A stretch of DNA of 23,776 nt from Bacillota bacterium. Lineage in GTDB: Bacteria; Bacillota; Clostridia; Christensenellales; CAG-138. Shown here in pieces: positions 6,828 to 14,999 of the stretch. A model generated the notes under the pieces. That model was not told the DNA's origin. It did no database searches and was given only the letters and a program-made list of their open reading frames with translations. The position numbers and the translations under genes are program-made. Numbering within the stretch: position 1 is the stretch's first letter; each line of letters begins with the position of its first letter. The stretch lies in NCBI GenBank assembly GCA_023453725.1, contig JAEXTB010000166.1:1-23776 (forward strand), in the 5' to 3' direction.

Positions 6828-9800
6828 ATGCCCCAAAAAGAAGCGAACGTACGATATGCGCGGCTGCTTGATATGCTTACGCTGCATGCGGATTTCCGCG
6901 CGGCCCAGTTTACCAAAAAGACGCTGCGGGAGCTGCTGCAGGGCTGCGGATTTCGCAGCAGGTTCGCCTTGTTTTTATCAAACCGCAAGTTTGACAGCAG
7001 GGATATCTTAACGTTATGCCTGCCCGTTATGGAGCGCCTGTGCCCGGAATTTTCAGGGGACTGGCTTTTTTCTATTTATCATGGGCTCATCGAAGACTTT
7101 TTTCCATCTGAATATGCAGAAGCTGTCCCCATAGAACAAATCCGCGCAAGCCTGTTTTTTCTTGGCATGTACCGTCTTTTGCTGGAAGAGGAGGCGGCCG
7201 AAAGCCGTTTTGCGCCGGATACCCATTTTCGGTTTGTAACGGAGGAGGAGCGCAGGGGCAGCCCTGCCTCGGAACAATACGCTGATTTTCTCCACATCGC
7301 ACAAAGCTGCTTTTTTATTGAGCTCATGCGCATTGGCCGCGATATCATGCCCTTTGATATGCTCGGCCATGTGGCTGGGGTGCACCATGTCGCAATGCAT
7401 ATGGCGCGCCAGCTGAAGGCAAAAGGAATAGCGGTGGATCTTCCGCTCATTTCCGGGGCCGCCGCCACGCATGATATTGGCAAGTATGGCTGCAAAGGGG
7501 AGGAGCAAAAGCGTATCCCATACCTGCACTATTACTATACGGAGCAATGGCTCAAGCGCTACGGCCTAAGCACAATCGCGCATGTTGCAGCCAACCATTC
7601 CACCTGGGATTTGGAGCTGGAAAATTTGCCCGTAGAGTCGCTTTTGCTCATATACGCTGACTTTCGCGTAAAGAGCATAAGAGAACAGAGGGCGCGGGAG
7701 CAAATGCAGTTTTTTACCCTTGCTGAGTCATATGCCGTTATACTCAACAAGCTGGACAATGTGGATGAAAAAAAGCGCCTGAGGTACGAGCATGTCTACC
7801 GTAAGCTTGCGGATTTTGAAGCGTACATGGTAGCTTTGGGCGTCAACACGGATCCCTTTTCAGAGGAGACGTTATCTGCCGTACAAACAGACGCCGCCTT
7901 GCTCGAAGGGGAGGATGCGGTTACGGCACTTAAATTCCAGGCCATTTCCCACAATCTCACCCTGATGCACCGCATCAGCTCTGAAACCTCCTTTGCGGAT
8001 ATTTTGGAAGACGCTCGTGCCCAGACGGATTGGCAGAATATCCGTACCTACATTGATATTCTGAGCGAATATTTCACCTACATGACCCAGAATCAAAAGA
8101 ACCTGACGATGCGCTTCTTATATGAGCTGTTCATGCATAGCCACGGCGATATCCGCTACCAGGCGGCGACGCTTTATGCGCGGATTTTAGCCAATTACGA
8201 TACGGTATATCGCAAGGAACTGCCGCAAAACATATTTGTACCCGTTGACGGACCGACAAGCTTTGCCTTGTGGCATGAGAGCCTCCAGCAGATATTGCTG
8301 CCCGATCATAAGATCGCGCCCAACCACAGCGCGTGGATTTCCTATACGCTCAAAGTGATATTGCCTACTCTGTTTTCCTGCTGCAAGGAGGCGGATGTAG
8401 AAAGCTATTTATCGATTTACTTAAGCTGTTTTGACGATGAGAAATACCTTGATGCTTCCACCGCTTTTGTCCTGCTGGACAGCCTGATCCATGTGCCTGC
8501 GGCAGTCATTCAAAAGGAAGCGTTCGTTCAGCCGCTTGCGATTGCCGCCCGGCTGGCCGGGCTTACTGAAATACGTATGCAGGCAGCGGCGCTTCGGCTG
8601 GTGAACCACGTACTCAAGCGCGAGGGGGAGGGTGCTTATTTTTTCCCGCTTGTTCAGCAGGTGATTGCAATGCTGCCGGAGGAGAAGGAGATCAGCGTCG
8701 ATTTTCTGCTTTACCTGGCGGCGCAATATCTGCAAGGGTATGAAAACGAGGAAGCGCGCTGTTTCCTGCGTATGGAACGCATGGACAGTGCGGACCTGTT
8801 TTTAGAGAACCTCAAAACCGCTACGCCATGGGTCATAAAAGAGGTCAATATCGCGCTGCTTCTTTACCGGGTGCATCACGGCGGGCAGGCGCAGGCGTTT
8901 CAGGTGGCGGCGCACGTTGCCAACCTGATTCGCGTAAGCGAGCGGTTTGCCGTGCGAAACCGGGCGGGGGAGGCGCTTATAGAGCTTGCGCCGGTACTTA
9001 CGCTGGACCAACGCAATGAAATCGCGGTGGAGCTTGTCCGGGGCCTGGAAAGCGCCAGCCAAGAATTTTCAAAATATATCCCCCAGTACCTGGGTCGGTT
9101 CATGCTCTATCTGCATCCTCAGGAGATGGATGAGTCGCTTAACGAACTCACGCATTATATCAAATCCGCGAATGAGCACACTGCCTGCGTGACGCTTGAA
9201 ACCGTTGGCATCCTGCTGCAGTATTACACGGAAGAATACCGTACCGCGTTTTCAGAAACCGCAGAGGCGTTTGAGGAAAGAAAACTCCGGATGCTGAGCA
9301 TGCTGTTAAGCAGCCTTTCGCACCATAACGAATCGATTGCGCGCGTCGCGCTGTTTGTGCTGGGCAAGTACTTGTTCGGCGGTACGCTGGCGTATGCTCA
9401 AAAGTGCTCCATGTTCCGCGTACTGTACAAAAAACTGTTGTTGCTTGTTAAAGAGCAGACGCCTGGCAAGCTTACGTTCTTCAGCAACGCCGCCTCGCTC
9501 AACCATATTTACCGGTTCATCATCAAAACAGAGGCGACGAACACGCCGCTCCAACTGGAGAAGGCAGAGAAGGCCGTATTCTTTCCGGGTACGTTTGATC
9601 CTTTTTCCGCAAGCCACCTTGGCATCGTAAACAGGATGCGAGCCCTTGGGTTTGAAGTATACCTTGCTCTGGATGAGTTCAGCTGGTCCAAACATACGCA
9701 GCCGCATATGGTCAGAAGGCGGATTGCGAATATGTCCGTAGCTGATATGTACGGAGTTTACCTGTTCCCGGAAGATATCCCGGTGAACATCGCAAATCCA

Positions 9801-11726
9801 TCTGATTTGGAACGGCTAAGGTCTTTCTTTATCGGCAAGGAACTTTATATCGCGGTGGGAAGCGACGTTGTACGAAACGCTTCTGCGTATAGAAAGCCGC
9901 CTTCTCCCGGATCCATACACGCGTTTCACCACGTTATCTTCCTGCGGGGCACGGAAGCCGCGCAACTTGAGGAAGAACGCGCGCTCATCCGCAGCCGCAT
10001 CAGCGGAAGCATTACCGAACTGATGCTCCCGCCGGAACTTGAAGAAATCAGCTCCACCAGCATCCGCGAAAGCGTGGATCACAACCGGGATATTTCCGCT
10101 CTGGTGGATCCGACCGTGCAGGGCTATATCTATGACAACGGCTTATACTTGAGGGAGCCACAGGACAAAGAACTGCTCCGCCCGGAACATCTGCACTTTA
10201 CAAGCGCGCAGCCGGATGACGCCGAAGCGTGTAAGTTTCTGTATTCGCTCGCGTTTGAGCAGTATTTGAGGGAAGGGCAGCAAAACGGCTGGTCAGCCGA
10301 AAACATCACGTCGCTGTTGCAAAAACGCGGGGCGCAGCTATTGACGCTCAAACAAAGCGCCGCAACATTCGGAGTACGCGGCATTGCGCTTTACTATACC
10401 ACCAGCGCTGCGGAACTTTTTGCGGAGTTTGATAACATACGGCTTGCGGAATATGTAAGACGGCATACGTCCGGCAAAATCGCTGTTCTGGCCGGCATAT
10501 ACGTGAATAAAGGGTTTGGCCGCAGGGATACCATCCGTCTGCTGCTAAACGAAGCGCTTGCCCTTTGTTTGAAACAGGATTACACCTATGCCATGCTGAT
10601 TGGCGCGAACTGCCCGTATGACGAGGAGCTGTATCGCGCTTTGGAACGGCAGGGATTTTTGCGCATGCCGGACCCTGTAAAAAGTGCGCCTGTTTATGCA
10701 GTGGACATGCGCACGCCCATCGCGATTGTGGAAGACATCCATGAGCGCATCAAAATGCCGCTTGCAGCCGATGAGGCTGTGGTGCGCGTGCTGCGCGAAG
10801 CGCATGAGCGCTTCAGTACCGCCATGGCAGGGTTGTATCCGGGCAGGTTGGTGCTTTCCTTCCATGCGGGGGTACTCAACCATGCGCTCATCAGCAAGGT
10901 CATGCAGGCAAACGGCGTAGAGCAGCTGCCGCAGGACAACCGCGCTTTGGGTGAATTCATGTGCGTACCCTACGGCAAGACGCTGCGCGGCATGCTTGTG
11001 CCTAACACCGTCACGAAGAGCCTGCATGTTGAAAAAACATACGCGCCAGATATGAAAAGCTTCCACATTGCGGAATATCCTGGGTACGCGACACTTATCA
11101 ACCAAATCCGTACCATTAAATCGTTCGACCGCCCTGTCCTCCTGGTGGATGACCTGCTGCACAAAGGGTATCGTCTGGAGGCGCTCAATCCATTGTTTGA
11201 GCAGGCGGAGCTGGACATCAAGCAGATCATTGTCGGTCTGATGTCCGGCAGAGGAAAGGATTTGATGTCCGTCCAGGGGCGGGAGGCGGATTGCGTCTAT
11301 TTTATTCCGAACCTTCGTTACTGGTTTGTGGAAAGCGAGCTCTATCCATTCCTGGGGGGAGACAGCGTTGAGAGAAACGGCAAACGCCCGTATTTGCTGC
11401 CCTCTGTCAACCAGATACTGCCCTATACGGCGCCGTCGTTTATTTCCGGAACAACGGCAGACGCGCTGTTTGAGCTATCGCTTACATGCCTCAAAAACTC
11501 CTGCGAAATCCTGCGCACGCTTGAACGCAGGCATCAGGAACTGTTTGGCTGCAAGCTGACGCTCAGGCGCCTGGGCGAAGCGCTGCATACCCCGCGTGTG
11601 CCGGACCGGGGCGGCTGCATGCGGTATGACCGCGTACTTTCTCCCAGCGTTTATCTGGAAAACGATATTGAACAGCTTTTGCGGCTGGAACCGATTTTAA
11701 AAGAGGACAGGGTATGCCAGAATTAG
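6828..11726 (+). CDS. Giant multidomain protein: HD domain, helical repeats, NadD-like nucleotidyltransferase, GNAT-like and PRTase-like regions
   Basis: At 1632 residues this is the largest gene in the window. The start ATG 6828 has GGGAGG at 6816-6821. Domains in order are as follows. Residues 1-350 contain an HD-type phosphohydrolase-like domain with candidate metal ligands His187, His215-Asp216 (in THDIGK), His257 and Asp278. Residues 390-905 are Leu/Ala-rich helices resembling HEAT/ARM repeats. Residues 915-1110 are NadD/cytidylyltransferase-like, with GTFDPF at 921-926 and ISSTSIR at 1074-1080. The family HxGH motif here reads SASH (927-930), so only the last His is kept. Residues 1120-1300 are GNAT-like (KIAVLAGIYVNKGFGRRD segment). 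Residues 1300-1632 carry a phosphoribosyltransferase-like PRPP loop VLLVDDLLHKG, with Asp1441-Asp1442. The last 13 bases overlap the next gene. Upstream lies pncB. A NAD-related or nucleotide-sensing role is inference, and the substituted HxGH makes normal NadD activity doubtful. No frameshift is seen. Confidence 0.88.
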   Translation: MPQKEANVRYARLLDMLTLHADFRAAQFTKKTLRELLQGCGFRSRFALFLSNRKFDSRDILTLCLPVMERLCPEFSGDWLFSIYHGLIEDFFPSEYAEAVPIEQIRASLFFLGMYRLLLEEEAAESRFAPDTHFRFVTEEERRGSPASEQYADFLHIAQSCFFIELMRIGRDIMPFDMLGHVAGVHHVAMHMARQLKAKGIAVDLPLISGAAATHDIGKYGCKGEEQKRIPYLHYYYTEQWLKRYGLSTIAHVAANHSTWDLELENLPVESLLLIYADFRVKSIREQRAREQMQFFTLAESYAVILNKLDNVDEKKRLRYEHVYRKLADFEAYMVALGVNTDPFSEETLSAVQTDAALLEGEDAVTALKFQAISHNLTLMHRISSETSFADILEDARAQTDWQNIRTYIDILSEYFTYMTQNQKNLTMRFLYELFMHSHGDIRYQAATLYARILANYDTVYRKELPQNIFVPVDGPTSFALWHESLQQILLPDHKIAPNHSAWISYTLKVILPTLFSCCKEADVESYLSIYLSCFDDEKYLDASTAFVLLDSLIHVPAAVIQKEAFVQPLAIAARLAGLTEIRMQAAALRLVNHVLKREGEGAYFFPLVQQVIAMLPEEKEISVDFLLYLAAQYLQGYENEEARCFLRMERMDSADLFLENLKTATPWVIKEVNIALLLYRVHHGGQAQAFQVAAHVANLIRVSERFAVRNRAGEALIELAPVLTLDQRNEIAVELVRGLESASQEFSKYIPQYLGRFMLYLHPQEMDESLNELTHYIKSANEHTACVTLETVGILLQYYTEEYRTAFSETAEAFEERKLRMLSMLLSSLSHHNESIARVALFVLGKYLFGGTLAYAQKCSMFRVLYKKLLLLVKEQTPGKLTFFSNAASLNHIYRFIIKTEATNTPLQLEKAEKAVFFPGTFDPFSASHLGIVNRMRALGFEVYLALDEFSWSKHTQPHMVRRRIANMSVADMYGVYLFPEDIPVNIANPSDLERLRSFFIGKELYIAVGSDVVRNASAYRKPPSPGSIHAFHHVIFLRGTEAAQLEEERALIRSRISGSITELMLPPELEEISSTSIRESVDHNRDISALVDPTVQGYIYDNGLYLREPQDKELLRPEHLHFTSAQPDDAEACKFLYSLAFEQYLREGQQNGWSAENITSLLQKRGAQLLTLKQSAATFGVRGIALYYTTSAAELFAEFDNIRLAEYVRRHTSGKIAVLAGIYVNKGFGRRDTIRLLLNEALALCLKQDYTYAMLIGANCPYDEELYRALERQGFLRMPDPVKSAPVYAVDMRTPIAIVEDIHERIKMPLAADEAVVRVLREAHERFSTAMAGLYPGRLVLSFHAGVLNHALISKVMQANGVEQLPQDNRALGEFMCVPYGKTLRGMLVPNTVTKSLHVEKTYAPDMKSFHIAEYPGYATLINQIRTIKSFDRPVLLVDDLLHKGYRLEALNPLFEQAELDIKQIIVGLMSGRGKDLMSVQGREADCVYFIPNLRYWFVESELYPFLGGDSVERNGKRPYLLPSVNQILPYTAPSFISGTTADALFELSLTCLKNSCEILRTLERRHQELFGCKLTLRRLGEALHTPRVPDRGGCMRYDRVLSPSVYLENDIEQLLRLEPILKEDRVCQN

Positions 11727-12910
11727 AAACCATTTACCGAGAAGACAGCGTACTGTATTTGTTGGACCGCGACCCCATAGCATCAAAAGCGAGCTTTTGC
11801 GTGACACACCCCGGCCAATTGGCCGATGAAGAGGGCGTGCACTGGCTGAATACCAACGCGTTAAAGTCCGTCTTGCTGCCAGAGCGGGAGAAGGCACTTA
11901 TAAGCGCGGGAAGAGCGCGCGCCATCAACCGTTCTCATCCCGCAGCCAAGGAGCTTTTGGAAAACGGGAGGAAGTCCGGTGGAAAAAGGCGCGTCAATAT
12001 TCTTGCGTTAGGAGATGTAGGCGCCACGCTGCTTCTGGGGTTGAAGCTTTTGGGCGGGGATGTAGTATCGGAAATCGGCATTTATGATGCACGGGATGCG
12101 TTTGCCGCCCGATATGAGCAGGAAATAAACCAGATTGCGCTGCCTATGGCGTATGACGCCATGCCGGAGGTCGTTGCAATCGAAAAATCTCAGCTGTTTG
12201 AGTGCGATGTGTTCGTATTTTGCGCTTCCGCCGGAGTGCCCACGGTTGGTGCGGCGGTGGCGGATGTGCGGATGGCGCAGCTTCATTCCAACATGGGCAT
12301 TTTAAAAGAGTACGCGCGCATGGCGCGCAATGAACGATTTAAAGGGTTGTTTGCGGTTGTTTCCGACCCGGTGGATCTTTTGTGCCGGTACGCTTATCTC
12401 GAGAGCAATCGCAACGAAACAGGGAAACTGGATTATCTCGGCCTGTTGGCCGAGCAAATTCGCGGATACGGCCTGGGGGTGATGAATGCCCGCGCGGCGT
12501 ATTACGCAAAAAAAGAAGCCCGGTATTCCTCCTTTTTATCAGAGGGCCGCGCTTATGGACCCCACGGAAAAGATCTGATTATTGCAAACAGCATTGCGCA
12601 GTATGATGAAGCGCTCTCTTTGGAACTGACCAAAATGGCGATGGAGGCCAACCTGCAAATGCGCGCACTGGGGTTTAAACCCTACATTGCCCCCGCGTTG
12701 TCTTCTGGCGCACTATCTATCCTGCTTACGCTGCGCGGGGAGTGGCACTACAGCGCCATATCGTTAGGCGGAGTCTATTTCGGCTGCCGAAACAGGAAAA
12801 CACTGTTTGGCCTTGAAACGGAGGCGCTGCCGCTTAGCGGGGCGCTCTATGAGCGCTTGCGGCTTACATATCAAACGTTAAAACTACAGCAACAGGAAAC
12901 GATGGAGTAA
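11714..12910 (+). CDS. Divergent lactate/malate dehydrogenase-like protein
   Basis: The 398-residue product has an N-terminal extension of about 90 residues, then a Rossmann fold resembling the LDH/MDH family. It shows VNILALGDVGATLLLG (family GAGNVGA, first Gly changed to Ala), the acidic strand end EIGIYDAR, CDVFVFCASAGVP, then LHSNMGILKEYARMA and VVSDPVDLL (family VSNPVD). The substrate-side segment YGPHGKDL keeps the catalytic-type His at 284. In GVMNARAAYYA the Arg is kept, but the Asp that pairs with the His in LDH/MDH aligns with Met. A normal 2-hydroxyacid dehydrogenase is therefore doubtful. It may bind NAD(H) or a related nucleotide without that reaction. Its start lies inside the giant gene (13-base overlap, GAGG at 11703-11706), so the two are translationally coupled and probably act together. 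It ends immediately against the convergent gene. Confidence 0.8.
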   Translation: MPELETIYREDSVLYLLDRDPIASKASFCVTHPGQLADEEGVHWLNTNALKSVLLPEREKALISAGRARAINRSHPAAKELLENGRKSGGKRRVNILALGDVGATLLLGLKLLGGDVVSEIGIYDARDAFAARYEQEINQIALPMAYDAMPEVVAIEKSQLFECDVFVFCASAGVPTVGAAVADVRMAQLHSNMGILKEYARMARNERFKGLFAVVSDPVDLLCRYAYLESNRNETGKLDYLGLLAEQIRGYGLGVMNARAAYYAKKEARYSSFLSEGRAYGPHGKDLIIANSIAQYDEALSLELTKMAMEANLQMRALGFKPYIAPALSSGALSILLTLRGEWHYSAISLGGVYFGCRNRKTLFGLETEALPLSGALYERLRLTYQTLKLQQQETME

Positions 12911-14047
12911 TTAAGCATTCTGGCTTTCAAAATAGGCAAGCAGCAGATCCACCATTTCCCCATAGCTTCTCACACCGCTTTCCTGCTGGTTGTATTTGAG
13001 GTATCCGTCATTTACCTTGGTCATTGTCTTTTCTACAGGCCCTTCAAACGCTTTCCAATACGCGTTATAGTCCGCAAGATCCCGCTTGATACCTGCGCTG
13101 TATGTACTATAGAGCTTCGAATATGCTTCCCGGTCCACTTTATGGAGCTGGTTGCCGCTGTGAATCAGGGCAAGCATAACACCGGAATATTTCGTTGAAA
13201 TGTCGTCTGATGCCATACAGGCAAGATATGCGGCGAAATTTGCCTCGTCTTCCCGGGCAATTCCTAAGCCGTGGGCGCTTTCATGCGCAGCGGAAGAAGG
13301 GATGAGCAGCGCGGGCTGGTCGATGTTTACATTGGGCTCGGCAGTAAACGGAATATATATCCCCGAAATGCCAGCCCAGCTCAACCCGGTTGAAAGCATG
13401 ACGGTCTTGGGCCGTGCGGCGCTTGCGCCAATCTGCGGCAGAATACGATTAAGTAACCGGTATGCTTCGGGTATTTGATCAAAACTGCCATGAATACCGT
13501 CCGGCAGCAGAAATACGCCTTTTCCATCCTCGGGCACTTGTTCACGCAGCGTGTTTGCCTCGTTTGCAAGCGTATAGCAGAGGGAAGTCAATTCTTCAAC
13601 GGGCCGCTCACTCACGTTAAGGCGCAGGCGGTAAGCTAAGCCCGGGCGGGAATAGTTGAACCCCCACAGGAAATAGAACCCATTGAACGCAACGCAGCCA
13701 AAGAAAAGCAGCGTAATGAAAAACCGGGTAAAGCGCAGCCAGCTGACCCGCTTTATTACCGCACGGATTAACATGGTGAGAATAAGAACGGGAATGCCGA
13801 TGGCAAGGGCGTACAGCAGCCATTCGGCGACTGAAAACGGCACAAGGCCAAATATAAAGCGCAATATGGCATTCACTACAGGGTAGAGCCCCTGGCCGAA
13901 TAAGCGTTCCACCACCAAAGGATACCGGCCCGCCAGCCTAGGCAGTACAGCCGCCAACGGGAACAGGAGCAGCCAAAATAGCCGCCGCAATTCCTGTTTC
14001 CATTCTTTTGCTATCTTAAGGCGCACGTCGCTTGCTTTTTTCTCCAT
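12911..14047 (-). CDS. DUF3810 family membrane zinc metalloprotease-like protein
   Basis: The only minus-strand gene. The 378-residue product has a cytoplasmic basic N-terminus, three predicted membrane helices (about residues 20-40, 65-95 and 107-130), then a large extracytoplasmic domain with the HExxH motif HESAH at 255-259. About nine residues further comes the acidic cluster REDEAN, which likely supplies the third zinc ligand. This layout is that of DUF3810, a family of unknown substrate. Zinc peptidase activity is an inference from the motif. The stop codon is directly adjacent to the stop of the convergent LDH-like gene, with no spacer. No ribosome site precedes ATG 14047 at normal distance. 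AAGGAG lies 22 bases upstream and instead sits 6 bases before an out-of-frame ATG at 14063. A TATACT -10 lies only 6 bases before ATG 14047, so a leaderless transcript is possible. Confidence 0.9.
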   Translation of the reverse strand: MEKKASDVRLKIAKEWKQELRRLFWLLLFPLAAVLPRLAGRYPLVVERLFGQGLYPVVNAILRFIFGLVPFSVAEWLLYALAIGIPVLILTMLIRAVIKRVSWLRFTRFFITLLFFGCVAFNGFYFLWGFNYSRPGLAYRLRLNVSERPVEELTSLCYTLANEANTLREQVPEDGKGVFLLPDGIHGSFDQIPEAYRLLNRILPQIGASAARPKTVMLSTGLSWAGISGIYIPFTAEPNVNIDQPALLIPSSAAHESAHGLGIAREDEANFAAYLACMASDDISTKYSGVMLALIHSGNQLHKVDREAYSKLYSTYSAGIKRDLADYNAYWKAFEGPVEKTMTKVNDGYLKYNQQESGVRSYGEMVDLLLAYFESQNA

Positions 14048-14053
14048 GCGCCC

Positions 14054-14059
14054 AGTATA
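14054..14059 (-). promoter_or_regulatory. Extended -10 element for the DUF3810 gene
   Basis: On the minus strand the sequence reads TGCTATACT, an extended -10 (TGn plus TATACT at 14059-14054). No clear -35 is seen at 17 bases. Transcription about 7 bases downstream would begin at or near the start codon, implying a leaderless mRNA. Confidence 0.5.
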
Positions 14060-14113
14060 GCATATACGTCTCCTTACAAAAACAAGTTCTTTCCATTCCA
14101 GCCGCGGGAATGT

Positions 14114-14119
14114 TATACT
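14114..14119 (+). promoter_or_regulatory. Extended -10 element for the TIM-barrel gene
   Basis: TGTTATACT is an extended -10 (TATACT at 14114-14119), with only weak -35 matches (such as TTCCAT) upstream. It lies 27 bases before the TTG start. It is the mirror image of the minus-strand element: CCAGTATA (14052-14059) and TATACTGG (14114-14121) form an inverted pair. Confidence 0.55.
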
Positions 14120-14146
14120 GGTAAACGATTACGGGAGGCGATCCAT

Positions 14147-14956
14147 TTGCAGGTAGGTATCTCCACGGCGAGCTTGTTTAACCGATATGATCTGGAGGAT
14201 TCCCCGGCCCATATGGCGGCAATGGGGGCATCCTTATGTGAGATATTCCTGAACACATTCTCCGAATATGAAGACGGTTTTATAAAGGCGCTCAAAACCC
14301 GCATTGATGAAAGCGGCCTGAGCGTTTACAGCGTTCATCCCATGGGCACGCAGTTTGAGCCGCAGCTGTTCTCCGTATACCACCGGCAGCGCGAGGATGC
14401 GAAAAAGATTTTTGAACAGGTGCTTCGAGCCGGGAAGACGTTGGGAGCAAAATGCTATGTGATGCATGGCCCTTCCGGGCTGAACGGAGCTGTCAAAAAT
14501 ATGGACATTCCGCGCATCGGGCCAATGGTGCAGGAGCTTTGCGAGATGGCGGCGGCGTATTCTTTGACGCTTGCATGGGAAAATGTAAGCTGGTGCCTGT
14601 TTCATATGCCGTCCTTCGGCCCGAGATTGCTTGAAGCGACAAAGGCGGATGATCTTCGGTTTACGCTGGATATCAAGCAAGCGGCGCGCAGCGGATATGC
14701 GGCTGAAGAATATATCCATGCGGTTGGCGAGCGTATGGTCAACCTGCATATCTGCGACTATATTCATACGCCGGAGCGCGTGGTGCCGGTTTTGCCGGGC
14801 AAGGGAGAGTGCGACTTGACCGCCATCAAGAAAGTGCTTCAGGCAAAGGGATATACGGGTCCGGCGTTTCTGGAGGTGTACAGTGATATGTATGCCGATG
14901 AAACAGAGCTACGAAACTGTTACGACTATGTAAAAACGTATCTGGGCGCCATATAG
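14147..14956 (+). CDS. Sugar phosphate isomerase/epimerase family protein (xylose isomerase-like TIM barrel)
   Basis: The 269-residue product has the size and pattern of the AP endonuclease family 2 / xylose-isomerase-like TIM barrel superfamily, whose members isomerise or epimerise sugars, sugar phosphates or inositols, or cleave abasic DNA. It starts QVGISTASLFNRYDLED. Strand ends bearing candidate metal ligands are CEIFLNTFSEYED, SVHPMGTQFEP, KCYVMHGPSG, LAWENVSWC, FTLDIKQAARSG, NLHICDYIH and FLEVYSD, which supply the Glu, His and Asp residues typical of the metal site. The substrate cannot be read from the sequence. The start is TTG, supported by GGGAGG at 14133-14138. The gene precedes pgi by 43 bases in the same direction, so a shared transcript and a sugar-phosphate role are plausible. 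Endonuclease IV is less likely because its longer hallmark motifs are absent. Confidence 0.85.
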   Translation: MQVGISTASLFNRYDLEDSPAHMAAMGASLCEIFLNTFSEYEDGFIKALKTRIDESGLSVYSVHPMGTQFEPQLFSVYHRQREDAKKIFEQVLRAGKTLGAKCYVMHGPSGLNGAVKNMDIPRIGPMVQELCEMAAAYSLTLAWENVSWCLFHMPSFGPRLLEATKADDLRFTLDIKQAARSGYAAEEYIHAVGERMVNLHICDYIHTPERVVPVLPGKGECDLTAIKKVLQAKGYTGPAFLEVYSDMYADETELRNCYDYVKTYLGAI

Positions 14957-14999
14957 GTGGGCGCATGAAATTTATATATCGCTGAAAGGATGATTACAA

